A stretch of 64,000 nt of DNA from assembly GCA_015485495.1 (NCBI GenBank), contig WFTL01000062.1:1-64000 (forward strand), read 5' to 3'. The stretch's first letter is position 1; each line of letters begins with the position of its first letter. Below, one piece after another: positions 45,701-53,501 of the stretch. The notes below the pieces were generated by a model. The model was not told the DNA's origin. It did not search any database and was given only the letters and a program-made list of their open reading frames with translations. Origin of the DNA: Planctomycetaceae bacterium (GTDB lineage: Bacteria > Planctomycetota > Planctomycetia > Planctomycetales > Planctomycetaceae). The translations under genes and the position numbers were made by a program.

Positions 45701-46495
45701 TCAGTCCTGCGCCCACTTCGGGCGCCGTTTGTTCAGAAACGCATCGATGCCTTCACGGATATCGTCTGTCTCCCAGGCATCGGCCAGAGCCTGCACGGTG
45801 TAGTCGGTGTTCGCCTCCGTATCGTGCGTGCTGACGAACTGCAACAGTCGTTTCGTCCGCCGCACGGCACCCGGCGCACAGCGCAGAACGTGAGCGATTT
45901 CCCGATTCACGGCGGCGTCGAGTTCTTCTTCGGTGTCCACGACCTCGTCCAGCAGTCCCTGACTGGCGGCCTGATGTCCGTCCAGAGGCACCGCGTGCAG
46001 CATGATCCGCCGGGCCCGGGCTGCACCGGTCTTTCGCACAACCCACGGAGAAATCGTGGCGGCGATCAGCCCGAGTGTGACTTCTGTGAGCTGATATCGG
46101 GCATCTGACAGGCCGATGGCCACATCGCAAAGGGACATGAGCCCCACACCACCTCCAAACGCCGATCCCCCGATCCGGCCGATCAGCAGTCCGGGGAATT
46201 CGCCGATTTCCCGCAGTGTGGCTGCAAACGCTGCCGCATCCCGCAGCCGTCCTTCACGCGTGGCGGACGCCTGACGCTTCATGCCTTTCAGGTCACCGCC
46301 TGCGCAGAACACGCTGCCGTTCCCGCTGAGGACAACGGCGCGGATTTCCGGGTTTTCTGCCAGACTCCGAAACGCACGGCACAACTGTTCCATCAGTTCA
46401 TCAGACAGGGCATTCCGCGCCTCCGGACGGTTCAGTGTAACCCGGGCGATTCCCCGCTCGTCTGTTTCCACTATGACCGGTTCTTTTTCAGACAT
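45701..46495 (-). CDS. Enoyl-CoA hydratase/isomerase family protein
   Basis: This crotonase-fold protein of about 264 residues is likely an enoyl-CoA or methylglutaconyl-CoA hydratase. It has ARVTLNRPEARNALSDELM, the CoA/oxyanion motif SVFCAGGDLKGMKR, and SAFGGGVGLMSLCDVAIG, then ARYQLTEVTLGLI with one conserved acidic residue. The other usual catalytic Glu position is Gly (GGGVG). ATG 46495 or 46507 could start it; the longer ORF to 46897 runs through the inverted-repeat copy and is not real. Confidence 0.85.
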   Translation of the reverse strand: MSEKEPVIVETDERGIARVTLNRPEARNALSDELMEQLCRAFRSLAENPEIRAVVLSGNGSVFCAGGDLKGMKRQASATREGRLRDAAAFAATLREIGEFPGLLIGRIGGSAFGGGVGLMSLCDVAIGLSDARYQLTEVTLGLIAATISPWVVRKTGAARARRIMLHAVPLDGHQAASQGLLDEVVDTEEELDAAVNREIAHVLRCAPGAVRRTKRLLQFVSTHDTEANTDYTVQALADAWETDDIREGIDAFLNKRRPKWAQD

Positions 46496-46633
46496 GATCC
46501 GGACCATCTCCCTGCGGACCCCGCATCGAACATGCCGACCACCGCTTCCCCCGCTGCCCTCGAACCATCGTAGCAGGAACCTCGCCAATGCCCAGGCAAC
46601 GGCACGGCGCCAGGCCGGCGACTCAAAAAACAG

Positions 46634-46681
46634 GGTGAGGTGCCCCCATTTTCTGTACCAGGCGTTATGAGAGTACGGGTT
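46634..46681 (+). repeat. Left inverted-repeat copy
   Basis: This copy reads GGTGAGGTGCCCCC and continues with the shared core. It sits in the promoter-side flank of the minus-strand enoyl-CoA hydratase gene. Confidence 0.85.
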
Positions 46682-47091
46682 GGGTAAGGGATTCCGCAGT
46701 GTGCTGCCGTATGCGGACGGAGAAGTGCATGCTGCGTGGGTATCCAGGCTGATGGTTTTTCGATTGGAGCAGAAGCTGTGAGTCGCACGGATTCGGCCCG
46801 GCAGTGGGCGGAGCGGATCGAACAGCAGGAGATGTCCGGACTGTCGACTGCCGCGGGTCTGCGCCGTTGCCGCATTCGCGCCGCTCCACTCCTTCATCTG
46901 GCCTGCCGGCTTCCCGCTCGCAACCAGGAATCACAGCTGAAGGGCGCAAGCCATACCACGACCGCGGGCCGAGAAGATCGTGCGGCGAAGGAGTGCCGAT
47001 TCTGCGAACGGCGAATCACAACCACTGAAACAACAATGGGTTGCCGCAAATAACTGTCCACCCCACACCTATTTCGTATATTTCGCTTATT

Positions 47092-47153
47092 GCGTTTGTT
47101 GCGATTGTTGCGATTGTTGCGATTGTTGCGATTGTTGCGATTGTTGCGATTGT
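47092..47153. repeat. 9-bp tandem array (about seven units)
   Basis: GCGATTGTT is repeated five times exactly, preceded by one unit with a single mismatch (GCGTTTGTT) and followed by a nearly complete unit. The whole array sits just upstream of a TATACT -10 element. Confidence 0.95.
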
Positions 47154-47163
47154 GCGATATACT
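47135..47163 (+). promoter_or_regulatory. Putative promoter for the antitoxin gene, -35 inside the repeat array
   Basis: TTGCGA (within the 9-bp array) and TATACT are separated by 17 nt. Because the same hexamer recurs every 9 bp, adding or losing units upstream would keep the -35/-10 spacing. The leader to ATG 47388 would be about 220 nt. Confidence 0.5.
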
Positions 47164-47186
47164 TTACCGTCCAACGAGCAAACTCC

Positions 47187-47226
47187 GTGAACGAACTTCC
47201 GCAGTGACGAACTTCCGCAGTGACGA
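47187..47226. repeat. Direct repeat of GTGACGAACTTCCGCA
   Basis: One copy with an extra A (47187-47203), one exact copy (47204-47219) and the start of a third follow directly in the antitoxin leader. Confidence 0.85.
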
Positions 47227-47287
47227 ACTGCGATCCCATTGGAGGTCGACAGGTTGCTGCGCTGCGCGCGAATAACACGTGCCCCTT

Positions 47288-47307
47288 CCGCCGCTAACCA
47301 GCGGCGG
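47288..47307. promoter_or_regulatory. Perfect 8-bp stem hairpin in the antitoxin leader
   Basis: CCGCCGCT and AGCGGCGG face each other across a 4-nt AACC loop. It could be an operator bound by the antitoxin or an RNA attenuator. No T-run follows. Confidence 0.45.
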
Positions 47308-47387
47308 CCCCATTGAAGCTGCTCCGCTCCATTCGGAATCTCTTCGAAAGAGCGGGCCTTCCACTCTCAATCAAGGGTGGACCAGAA

Positions 47388-47834
47388 ATGACGACACTGA
47401 CATCACATGAACCGGTTTCACCATCGGTGGAAGATGTGCGGCTGGCGAAAGCGTCCAGCCGACGACTGGCCCTGTTTCTCAATCAAAATCTGAAAGTCTG
47501 CATCGCCGAGACCCAGGAACAGGTCGAGTTACCGGCGGTGGCTGTACGGCTGCTCATCGATCTGTTGTCTGCGATGGCGGAAGGCAATGCGGTGACGCTG
47601 ATTCCGATCCACGCCGAGCTGACGACACAGCAAGCTGCGGACCTGCTCAATGTTTCGCGTCCGTTCCTGGTCCGACAACTCGAAGATGGCGTCATTCCCT
47701 ACCGGAAGGTCGGAACGCATCGGCGGGTTCTGTTCAGTGACCTGATGGAATACAGGCACAAGACCGACAGCAAGCGGCATGATGCATTGGATGAACTTGC
47801 AGCCCAGGCTCAGGAACTCGAGATGGGCTACTGA
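47388..47834 (+). CDS. Excisionase-fold (helix-turn-helix) antitoxin
   Basis: This protein of about 148 residues is a DNA-binding antitoxin of the type usually paired with PIN toxins. The MerR/excisionase-like motif is ELTTQQAADLLNVSRPFLVRQLEDGVIPYRKVGTHRRVLFSDL in the middle, followed by a C-terminal segment that normally wraps the toxin. ATG 47388 follows AAGGGTGGACC; the track start at 47313 is TTG. Its toxin gene downstream is truncated, so it is now an orphan antitoxin. It lies inside the inverted-repeat unit. Confidence 0.85.
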   Translation: MTTLTSHEPVSPSVEDVRLAKASSRRLALFLNQNLKVCIAETQEQVELPAVAVRLLIDLLSAMAEGNAVTLIPIHAELTTQQAADLLNVSRPFLVRQLEDGVIPYRKVGTHRRVLFSDLMEYRHKTDSKRHDALDELAAQAQELEMGY

Positions 47835-48049
47835 GCCACGATCCGTCACGGACATCGGCAACATTCACCGCACTTTACGACGCCTGTGTGCTTTACCCCG
47901 CCCCGCTGCGTGACCTGCTCATGCGGCTGGCGATGACCGATCTCTATCGCGCGCGATGGACGAACCAGATTCACGACGAGTCGATTCACAATGTGCTCGC
48001 GGATCGACCGGATCTGACTGCCGAGCAGTTGGAACGAACCCGCACTCTC
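47831..48049 (+). pseudogene. Truncated PIN-domain toxin remnant
   Basis: The frame reads FTALYDACVLYPAPLRDLL and continues RARWTNQIHDESIHNVLADRPDL then EQLERTRTL. This is the characteristic N-terminal third of PIN toxins and includes the first catalytic Asp (YDAC). It then runs into the right inverted-repeat copy (ITPGTENGGTSP), so the other acidic residues are lost. The frame has no ATG; CTG 47831 overlaps the antitoxin stop, where functional pairs often have ATGA. The ORF track starts it at GTG 47888, inside the conserved core. It cannot be an active nuclease. Confidence 0.8.
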
Positions 48050-48084
48050 ATAACGCCTGGTACAGAAAATGGGGGCACGTCACC
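48037..48084 (-). repeat. Right inverted-repeat copy
   Basis: This is the inverted partner of the copy at 46634-46681. It marks the point where the PIN toxin frame is broken. Confidence 0.85.
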
Positions 48085-48505
48085 GGCCGTGTCGAACACG
48101 CTGTGGGACAGCGTCAGGACGCCATCATCGCCACCCGTCATGGACGACAGGGTGGGATACGGGCGCGGGTCGCGGTAGACGAACGCTCCACTGGCATACT
48201 GGGTGGTTTCCAGATCCAGCACCGTGCGTGTCTGGTGCAGGCGTTCGGCGCCGTCGCAGGTGGATTCCGTGGCCGTCTGATGGGCCGGGTGCAAAGAGCG
48301 GCTTCTGAGCGGCCGATCCGGAAACAACCGGGTTTTCAGAGGTCCGGAACCCGGACAGAATTCCCGTTTCTTTTGTCGGAAAACCCCTTCGAAGTCCGGA
48401 CTGAAATCGACGGACGGCGGTCTGCAGACTATGCTGCAGACGTTCGATTCGCTTCCCCAGATTCCGTGCAGCGGACCATTTCCGACTGCCACATTTCAGA
48501 CTGCC
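48050..48505. other. Region between the toxin remnant and a small membrane protein gene
   Basis: After the right repeat copy a minus-strand frame reads LHQTRTVLDLETTQYASGA and YRDPRPYPTLSS before ending in the repeat. It could be the 3' remnant of a protein disrupted at this junction, but I recognise no family. Nothing else in the 456 bp is convincing. Confidence 0.35.
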
Positions 48506-48757
48506 ATGAGTGACACGAATTCCGGCGATGCACCGCCTGCAGAAGCTCCTGCTGAACCGCTGTTTTCCGTCGCAGACGTGGAACAGTTCACGAACGAAGA
48601 TGCGGAAGCCGGCCGAGCCATCGGTAAGCTGTTGTCCGCTTTGTTTCTGTACACGGTGGTGGCGATGCTGATTGTCATGTCGTGGACGCGCAGTGCCCTG
48701 GAAACGCGGCACAAAGCCGGCAGCAGCGGCGCCGTGGCCACCGAACCGGCTCACTGA
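48506..48757 (+). CDS. Small membrane protein of unknown function
   Basis: This 83-residue protein has an acidic N-terminal half (VADVEQFTNEDAEAGRAIG) and one hydrophobic span (LLSALFLYTVVAMLIVMSW), followed by a short tail. The start MSDTNSGDAPP is chosen because the ORF-track start at 48431 adds unrelated sequence. It converges with the PIG-L gene and overlaps its stop by 7 bp. I do not recognise the family. Confidence 0.55.
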   Translation: MSDTNSGDAPPAEAPAEPLFSVADVEQFTNEDAEAGRAIGKLLSALFLYTVVAMLIVMSWTRSALETRHKAGSSGAVATEPAH

Positions 48758-49518
48758 ATGCCCAGCAGGTTGCCCAGCAGGTTGTCTGTCGGGTGCGGGT
48801 GTCCTTTGTACTGGCGAAAACCTTCACCGGCAGCGAATCCGGCTTCCTGACCGCGCTGTTCCGCCCAGCGGCGTGAGGCCAGCAGGTATTCGTCGATTCC
48901 GTGCTGCCGCTGCAGCCATTCCCGCTGACTGGCGTGGCAGGCCAGCAGTTCCAGTCGCTGTTCCAGCACAGCACTGATATCAACCACGAAATCCACCGGG
49001 TGTCGCTGCCCGAAGTGATCGATTCCTTCCACGGCATCGACGTAATACAGATGCGGGATGGCGGAACAGGGGGGAGCCGGATCCCACTGGTGTGTTCGGT
49101 AGTTGGGAACGGCCGCATTGAAGCAGGCGTCCCGGACCAGCCGGCTGGTGATTTCGTGGTCGCACATGTAATCGACCGGTGGGGCGGTGAGAACAATGTC
49201 GGGCTGTTCACGGCGCAGATATTCGGCCACACGGCGGCGGCTGTCGTTGTCGAAGACGATGGCCAGATCGCGGAATTCCAGACACGTGTATGCGGCTCCC
49301 ATCTTCTCGGCCGCGGCCGCTGCTTCCTGGCGCCGCACGGCGGCGATTTCATCTGACGACAGTTCGTCACTCCCTTTATCACCGGGAGTCATCGTGGCCA
49401 CGGAAACCGAGCAGCCAAGCTGCTTCAGCAGCAGCAGGGTTCCGGCACACTGGATTTCGATGTCGTCCGGATGGGCATGAATGGCCACGATTTTCAGAGA
49501 AGCCGGGTCGGTCGTCAT
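48751..49518 (-). CDS. PIG-L/LmbE-family deacetylase
   Basis: This 255-residue zinc deacetylase has AIHAHPDDIEIQCAGTLLLL near the N-terminus and VDYMCDHEITSRLVRDACF. It is distinct from the BshB1-like gene at 31.5 kb, which has the GEPTPHGT and LFNREQIG motifs missing here. The family acts on N-acetylglucosaminyl compounds including GlcNAc-malate and GlcNAc-inositol, or on other small amides. A second bacillithiol enzyme or a general deacetylase is possible. Confidence 0.82.
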   Translation of the reverse strand: MTTDPASLKIVAIHAHPDDIEIQCAGTLLLLKQLGCSVSVATMTPGDKGSDELSSDEIAAVRRQEAAAAAEKMGAAYTCLEFRDLAIVFDNDSRRRVAEYLRREQPDIVLTAPPVDYMCDHEITSRLVRDACFNAAVPNYRTHQWDPAPPCSAIPHLYYVDAVEGIDHFGQRHPVDFVVDISAVLEQRLELLACHASQREWLQRQHGIDEYLLASRRWAEQRGQEAGFAAGEGFRQYKGHPHPTDNLLGNLLGIQ

Positions 49519-49791
49519 CAGAACAGCTCAAATGTCAGGATCAAACAGGATCAAAACAGACGCCACGTACCGATGACAGGAACCTAGCGAATCCCGCGGG
49601 AACGCTCCAGCCGGACCGCCCGCCGGATCCGTTGTCGTGAAATCGGTCGGGCGAACGGCTATCCAGCAGATGCGGTTCCCGGCGGCGGGCCGTCCGGATA
49701 AACTGGCTGCGGCATTCCGGATCCGGCACATCCGGCTGCCGGTTCCGTTCACGCTGTTCGTCACGCCTCTGTTGTCGAAGGAACGAAAACC

Positions 49792-51042
49792 ATGAGCGTG
49801 CGTCTGTTTGCAGCCGGTCTGCTGCTGACTGCCGTGGTGGGATGCGGGAACAGCAGTCCGGAAGTTCTCACCGGTTCCCCGTCCGCGGATTCGGTGTCCG
49901 CAGATTCTGCTTCTTCATCGGCGCCGCTTGTCGAAGCGTCGATCGCGGCAGCGGAGACAGACATTCCTTCCGATGGCGGTCAGGTCGGGGGGAATGCGTC
50001 CAGCGATCCCGTTCGCAGGCGGCTGAAGGCGATCGAACGGATGCTCATTGCTGACGACCACGGCCAGCCTCCCTGGCCGGACATCGTGCAGGCTGCGTAC
50101 GACGTGCTGAAGGAAATCAAGGATGATCCGGCACGCCAGGAGGAGTTTCTGGAGGCGATCCGGCATCTGCTGAATGCACGGATGCAGATGGCGCTGCAGG
50201 GCACCCGCACGGAAACGGATCAGCTGTTCCGCGATGTGGAAGCACTCAGTCGGCGCGATCCCGATTCTGAGGCGGCGGCAGAAGGCATTTACTATCTGGC
50301 CCGGTTCGCTCACACTCGCGCCCGGCAGAAGAAGGCGTACCGTACCGAATGGAATGTGAATTTTGCCCGCTGGGCCCGCGAGTTCGCGGAACGGTTTCCG
50401 GAACAGTCCGAACGGGCCGTCCGTCTGCTGTTCGGAGCCGGCCGCAGCTGCGAAATGGCGTCGCCTCTGGCCGATCATGAAGACGATTCCACTCTGCTGC
50501 GGGCGGAAGCACGTCTGTGCTACATGATGCTTCAGTCCCGCTGGCCTCACACGCCCCAGGGACAGGATGCTGTTGCCGTGCTGCGGCGCTATGGTCTGCC
50601 CGGAAAACGACTCACGCAGTTTTCCGGACCACTGAACGGCGGAGGTCACCTGTCGGCGGATGAACTGACCGGCCGAATCACGGTGATCTGCTTCTGGGAT
50701 TCCGCAAGCCGTGAGTTTGCTGCCGCGTGGCTGCCCCTGCTGAAGACCGTCGCTTCCGAATGGGATTCTCAGAACCTGCGAATTGTGGGTGTCAGTCTGG
50801 ACGATGATCCGGATGTCTGTCGGAGGTTCATCCGGGATCATGGTGTTCCTGGAGATCAGATCTGTTTTGACAGTCCGAAACAGCGGGGCTGGAACAGTCC
50901 GCTGGTGAGGTTCTGGGGGATTTCGCAGAGTCCGTGCGTGTGGCTGGTGGATTCCCAGGGAATCGTGGTGGCCGTCGACATGCGGCCGCAGGAGTTCATG
51001 GAACGCATTCGGCAGATGCACGATGCACGGCCTCAGACGTGA
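49792..51042 (+). CDS. Lipoprotein with thioredoxin-like domain lacking CxxC
   Basis: This 416-residue protein has a lipobox (LLTAVVGCGNSSP) and a Ser/Asp-rich linker. A helical middle of about 200 residues follows, then a TlpA/redoxin-like C-terminal domain: ITVICFWDSASREFAAAWLPLL, NLRIVGVSLDDDPDVC and SPCVWLVDSQGIVV. In active thioredoxins the first stretch carries WCxxC, here WDSAS, so disulfide chemistry is unlikely. It may be a scaffold or sensor. Its role in the envelope is unknown. Confidence 0.75.
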   Translation: MSVRLFAAGLLLTAVVGCGNSSPEVLTGSPSADSVSADSASSSAPLVEASIAAAETDIPSDGGQVGGNASSDPVRRRLKAIERMLIADDHGQPPWPDIVQAAYDVLKEIKDDPARQEEFLEAIRHLLNARMQMALQGTRTETDQLFRDVEALSRRDPDSEAAAEGIYYLARFAHTRARQKKAYRTEWNVNFARWAREFAERFPEQSERAVRLLFGAGRSCEMASPLADHEDDSTLLRAEARLCYMMLQSRWPHTPQGQDAVAVLRRYGLPGKRLTQFSGPLNGGGHLSADELTGRITVICFWDSASREFAAAWLPLLKTVASEWDSQNLRIVGVSLDDDPDVCRRFIRDHGVPGDQICFDSPKQRGWNSPLVRFWGISQSPCVWLVDSQGIVVAVDMRPQEFMERIRQMHDARPQT

Positions 51043-51110
51043 CGGCCGGAATCCGGAGGCACAAAGGGGGACGGGGCCCCCGTTGTCCCGTTGCGTGCCG
51101 GAAACTCGTC

Positions 51111-51139
51111 TTTTCGGCATCGGGGTGTTCGGCTAGGAT
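51111..51139 (+). promoter_or_regulatory. Weak promoter candidate for the pse locus
   Basis: TTTTCG and TAGGAT are 17 nt apart, about 40 nt before pseB. The -35 is poor; the -10 is the same as in the mrp promoter. Confidence 0.3.
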
Positions 51140-51179
51140 GGCTGCTGAAATCGGGATTTCGCGACAGGCAGGGAAGCTC

Positions 51180-52214
51180 ATGTCCATCCTTCAAGACAGC
51201 AGTGTTCTGATCACCGGTGGAACCGGTTCTTTCGGGCGAAAGTGTGCGGAGTATCTTCTGCGTCATGCTCCTCCCAGGCGACTTGTCATCTTCAGCCGCG
51301 ACGAGCAGAAGCATGTGACGATGGCCCGCCGGGACTTTCCGCAGGCCCGCTTCCCGCAGATCCGGTATTTCGTGGGCGACGTCCGTGATCCGGCACGGCT
51401 GCGCCGCGCGCTGCAGGGAATCGACTATGTCATTCATGCGGCCGCCATGAAGCATGTGGACGTGGCCGAATACAATCCGACCGAGTGCATTCGGACGAAT
51501 ATCGGCGGTGCGGAAAATCTGATCGAAGCCTGTCTGGATACCGGTGTTCGCCGTCTGGTCGCTCTGTCGACCGACAAGGCCGCCGCTCCCGTGAATCTGT
51601 ACGGGGCCACCAAACTGTGTTCCGACAAACTGTTCGTGGCGGCCAATTCTCTGGCGGGAATCGGCGGCACCCGGTTCGCCGTCGTGCGGTACGGCAATGT
51701 GCTCGGATCGAACGGATCGGTCGTCCCCTTCTTCCAGTCGGAAGCCCACAAAGGCGTCCTGCCGATCACGTCTCCTGAAATGACGCGGTTCATCATCACC
51801 CTGGAACAGGGCGTGCGGTTCGTGCTGGAGTCGTTCGAACGGATGCACGGCGGGGAAGTGTTTGTCCCCAAGATTCCCAGCACAACCGTTCTGGACATTG
51901 CCAAAGCGGTGGCTCCGTCGTGCAGCACGAAAATCATCGGAATCCGGCCCGGTGAAAAGCTGCACGAATGCATGATTCCGGCCGATGAAGCCCGGCAGAC
52001 CCTGGAATTCGATGACCACTATGTGATTCAGCCCACGCTGCGCTACTGGACGAAACAGCCGCCGAAATACGTGGAAACCGGAAGAGTCTGTGAGGAAGGC
52101 TTCACCTATTCCAGCGACAGCAACCGGGACTGGCTGAGTGTCGGACAGCTCCGGGAACTCATTGCCCGCCACTGTCCTGCTGTCGATTCCACATCCGTAT
52201 CCCGGGCAGCCTGA
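51180..52214 (+). CDS. pseB: UDP-N-acetylglucosamine 4,6-dehydratase (inverting), PseB
   Basis: This SDR enzyme of about 344 residues performs the first step of pseudaminic-acid synthesis: dehydration and C5 epimerisation of UDP-GlcNAc. It has the NAD motif VLITGGTGSFGRKCAEYLL, the MKHVDVAEYNPTECIRTN stretch with catalytic Asp/Lys-type residues, and YGATKLCSDKLF with the Tyr-x3-Lys pair. The C-terminal PTLRYWTK matches PseB rather than the UDP-galactose type. GGGAAG lies upstream of the ATG. It starts the locus continuing to 60.4 kb. Confidence 0.9.
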   Translation: MSILQDSSVLITGGTGSFGRKCAEYLLRHAPPRRLVIFSRDEQKHVTMARRDFPQARFPQIRYFVGDVRDPARLRRALQGIDYVIHAAAMKHVDVAEYNPTECIRTNIGGAENLIEACLDTGVRRLVALSTDKAAAPVNLYGATKLCSDKLFVAANSLAGIGGTRFAVVRYGNVLGSNGSVVPFFQSEAHKGVLPITSPEMTRFIITLEQGVRFVLESFERMHGGEVFVPKIPSTTVLDIAKAVAPSCSTKIIGIRPGEKLHECMIPADEARQTLEFDDHYVIQPTLRYWTKQPPKYVETGRVCEEGFTYSSDSNRDWLSVGQLRELIARHCPAVDSTSVSRAA

Positions 52215-52352
52215 CAGCACCGGAAGGGGAAAGCATTTTCGCAGCCTGCCGGCCGCCTTTCTGCCCGTCTCGGAAGGTCGTTTCGATGTCGGCCTGCCGG
52301 GCTGGTCTGGTGTCGGAAGTGTGTGGAGCCGGTCGACGGAGTGACACGCAGC

Positions 52353-53492
52353 ATGATTCCTTATGGGCGACAGTCGATCGATGAGGCGGATATCGCTGCA
52401 GTGGTGGACGTCCTGAAATCCGACTGGCTGACCACCGGGCCGATGGTGGAGCGATTCGAAGCTGCAGTGGCGGCCTATGTGGGCACTGCTCAGGCCGTTG
52501 CCGTCAGCAGCGGCACGGCGGCTCTGCACGCCATGATGGCGGCTCTGGAAATCGGCCCGGGAGACGAAGTGATCGTTCCGGCTCTGACTTTCGCCGCGAC
52601 GGCCAACTGCGTGGTCTATCAGGGGGGCGTTCCTGTTTTCGCCGACGTAGATCCTGACACGCTGCTGATCTCACCGGAATCTGTGGAACGGTGTCTTTCC
52701 CCCCGGACGCGGGCTGTCATCGCTGTGGACTACGCCGGCCAGCCCTGTGATTACGCCGCTCTGCAGAGCCTGGCCGACCGCCACAGCATCCGGCTGCTGG
52801 CCGACGGCTGTCATTCTCTGGGAGCACACTTCGGAACCCAGGCCTCCGGCAGCATCGCGCTGATGACGGCTTTCAGCTTCCATCCGGTGAAACCGATCAC
52901 CACGGGGGAAGGAGGCATGGTGACCACCGATGATGAACGGCTGGCGGCTTTCATGCGAACATTTCGGAACCACGGCATCACGACCGATGCCCGGCAGCGG
53001 GAGCAGGCCGGCACCTGGTACTACGAAATGCGGACTCCGGGTTTCAACTACCGCATTTCCGACATTCAGTGTGCTCTGGGCATCGAACAGCTGAAAAAAC
53101 TGGACGGCTGGATCGATCGCCGCAGCAGCATCGCAGCGATTTACGATCGGGCCTTTGCGGATCACGACCACGTGATTCCTGTGGGACGGCAGCCCGGATC
53201 ACGTCATGCCTGGCACCTGTATGTCGTTCGGCTGCCAGGAGGAATCCGGCGGCGTGTTTATGAGCAGATGCGGACCGATGGTATCGGAGTGAACGTGCAT
53301 TACATCCCCGTGCACCTGCATCCGTTTTATCGACAGCGTTTCGGCACCGGTCCAGGCCTGTGTCCGGCCGCGGAAGCCGCCTACGAAGACATTCTGTCTC
53401 TTCCCGTGCATCCGGGACTGACGGATGATCAGGTGCAGACGGTCATCGATCGACTGCTGGAAGCGGTGCAGCCGGCCAGGCGGGCTGCGTAG
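52353..53492 (+). CDS. pseC: UDP-4-amino-4,6-dideoxy-N-acetyl-beta-L-altrosamine transaminase, PseC
   Basis: This DegT/DnrJ/EryC1-family aminotransferase of about 379 residues adds the 4-amino group in the pathway. It begins MIPYGRQSIDEADIAAVVDVLKSDWLTTGP, typical for PseC. PLP-binding features are AVSSGTAALHAMMAAL, the aspartate-like DGCHSLGAHF and the lysine in AFSFHPVKPITTGEGGM. ATG 52353 is used; upstream in-frame codons are not supported. It follows pseB by 138 bp. Confidence 0.9.
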   Translation: MIPYGRQSIDEADIAAVVDVLKSDWLTTGPMVERFEAAVAAYVGTAQAVAVSSGTAALHAMMAALEIGPGDEVIVPALTFAATANCVVYQGGVPVFADVDPDTLLISPESVERCLSPRTRAVIAVDYAGQPCDYAALQSLADRHSIRLLADGCHSLGAHFGTQASGSIALMTAFSFHPVKPITTGEGGMVTTDDERLAAFMRTFRNHGITTDARQREQAGTWYYEMRTPGFNYRISDIQCALGIEQLKKLDGWIDRRSSIAAIYDRAFADHDHVIPVGRQPGSRHAWHLYVVRLPGGIRRRVYEQMRTDGIGVNVHYIPVHLHPFYRQRFGTGPGLCPAAEAAYEDILSLPVHPGLTDDQVQTVIDRLLEAVQPARRAA

Positions 53493-53501
53493 GGAACTGC
53501 C

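Larger units (their letters stand above)
46496..47387. other. Accessory gene-free region upstream of the antitoxin gene
   Basis: This stretch of nearly 0.9 kb lies between the minus-strand enoyl-CoA hydratase and the plus-strand antitoxin. It contains the left copy of the inverted repeat, a 9-bp tandem array, a promoter inside that array, a 16-bp direct repeat and a perfect hairpin. All are listed separately. I see no coding frame in it. Confidence 0.6.
46634..48084. mobile_element. 1.45-kb unit bounded by 48-bp inverted repeats with IS3-like ends
   Basis: The two copies, at 46634-46681 and 48037-48084, are inverted relative to each other and differ at about two positions. The shared core reads GTGCCCCCATTTTCTGTACC then AGGCGTTATGAGAG. 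Their outer ends, TGA-GTGCCCCC and GGGGGCACGTCA, resemble the TG...CA ends of IS3-family elements. The unit is the length of such an element but contains a toxin-antitoxin remnant and no transposase. No target duplication is evident. The inner bases of the right copy also read as normal continuation of the PIN toxin, so the left copy could instead be an inverted duplicate of that junction. Confidence 0.45.

Noticed and set aside
46496-46897. N-terminal extension of the enoyl-CoA hydratase
   Set aside because: The extension runs through the inverted-repeat copy; the crotonase fold starts at the MSEKEPV start.
47092-47153. Coding repeat (CDCCDCCDC...)
   Set aside because: The apparent Cys/Asp repeat protein comes from the 9-bp array and lacks a ribosome site and any homologous pattern.
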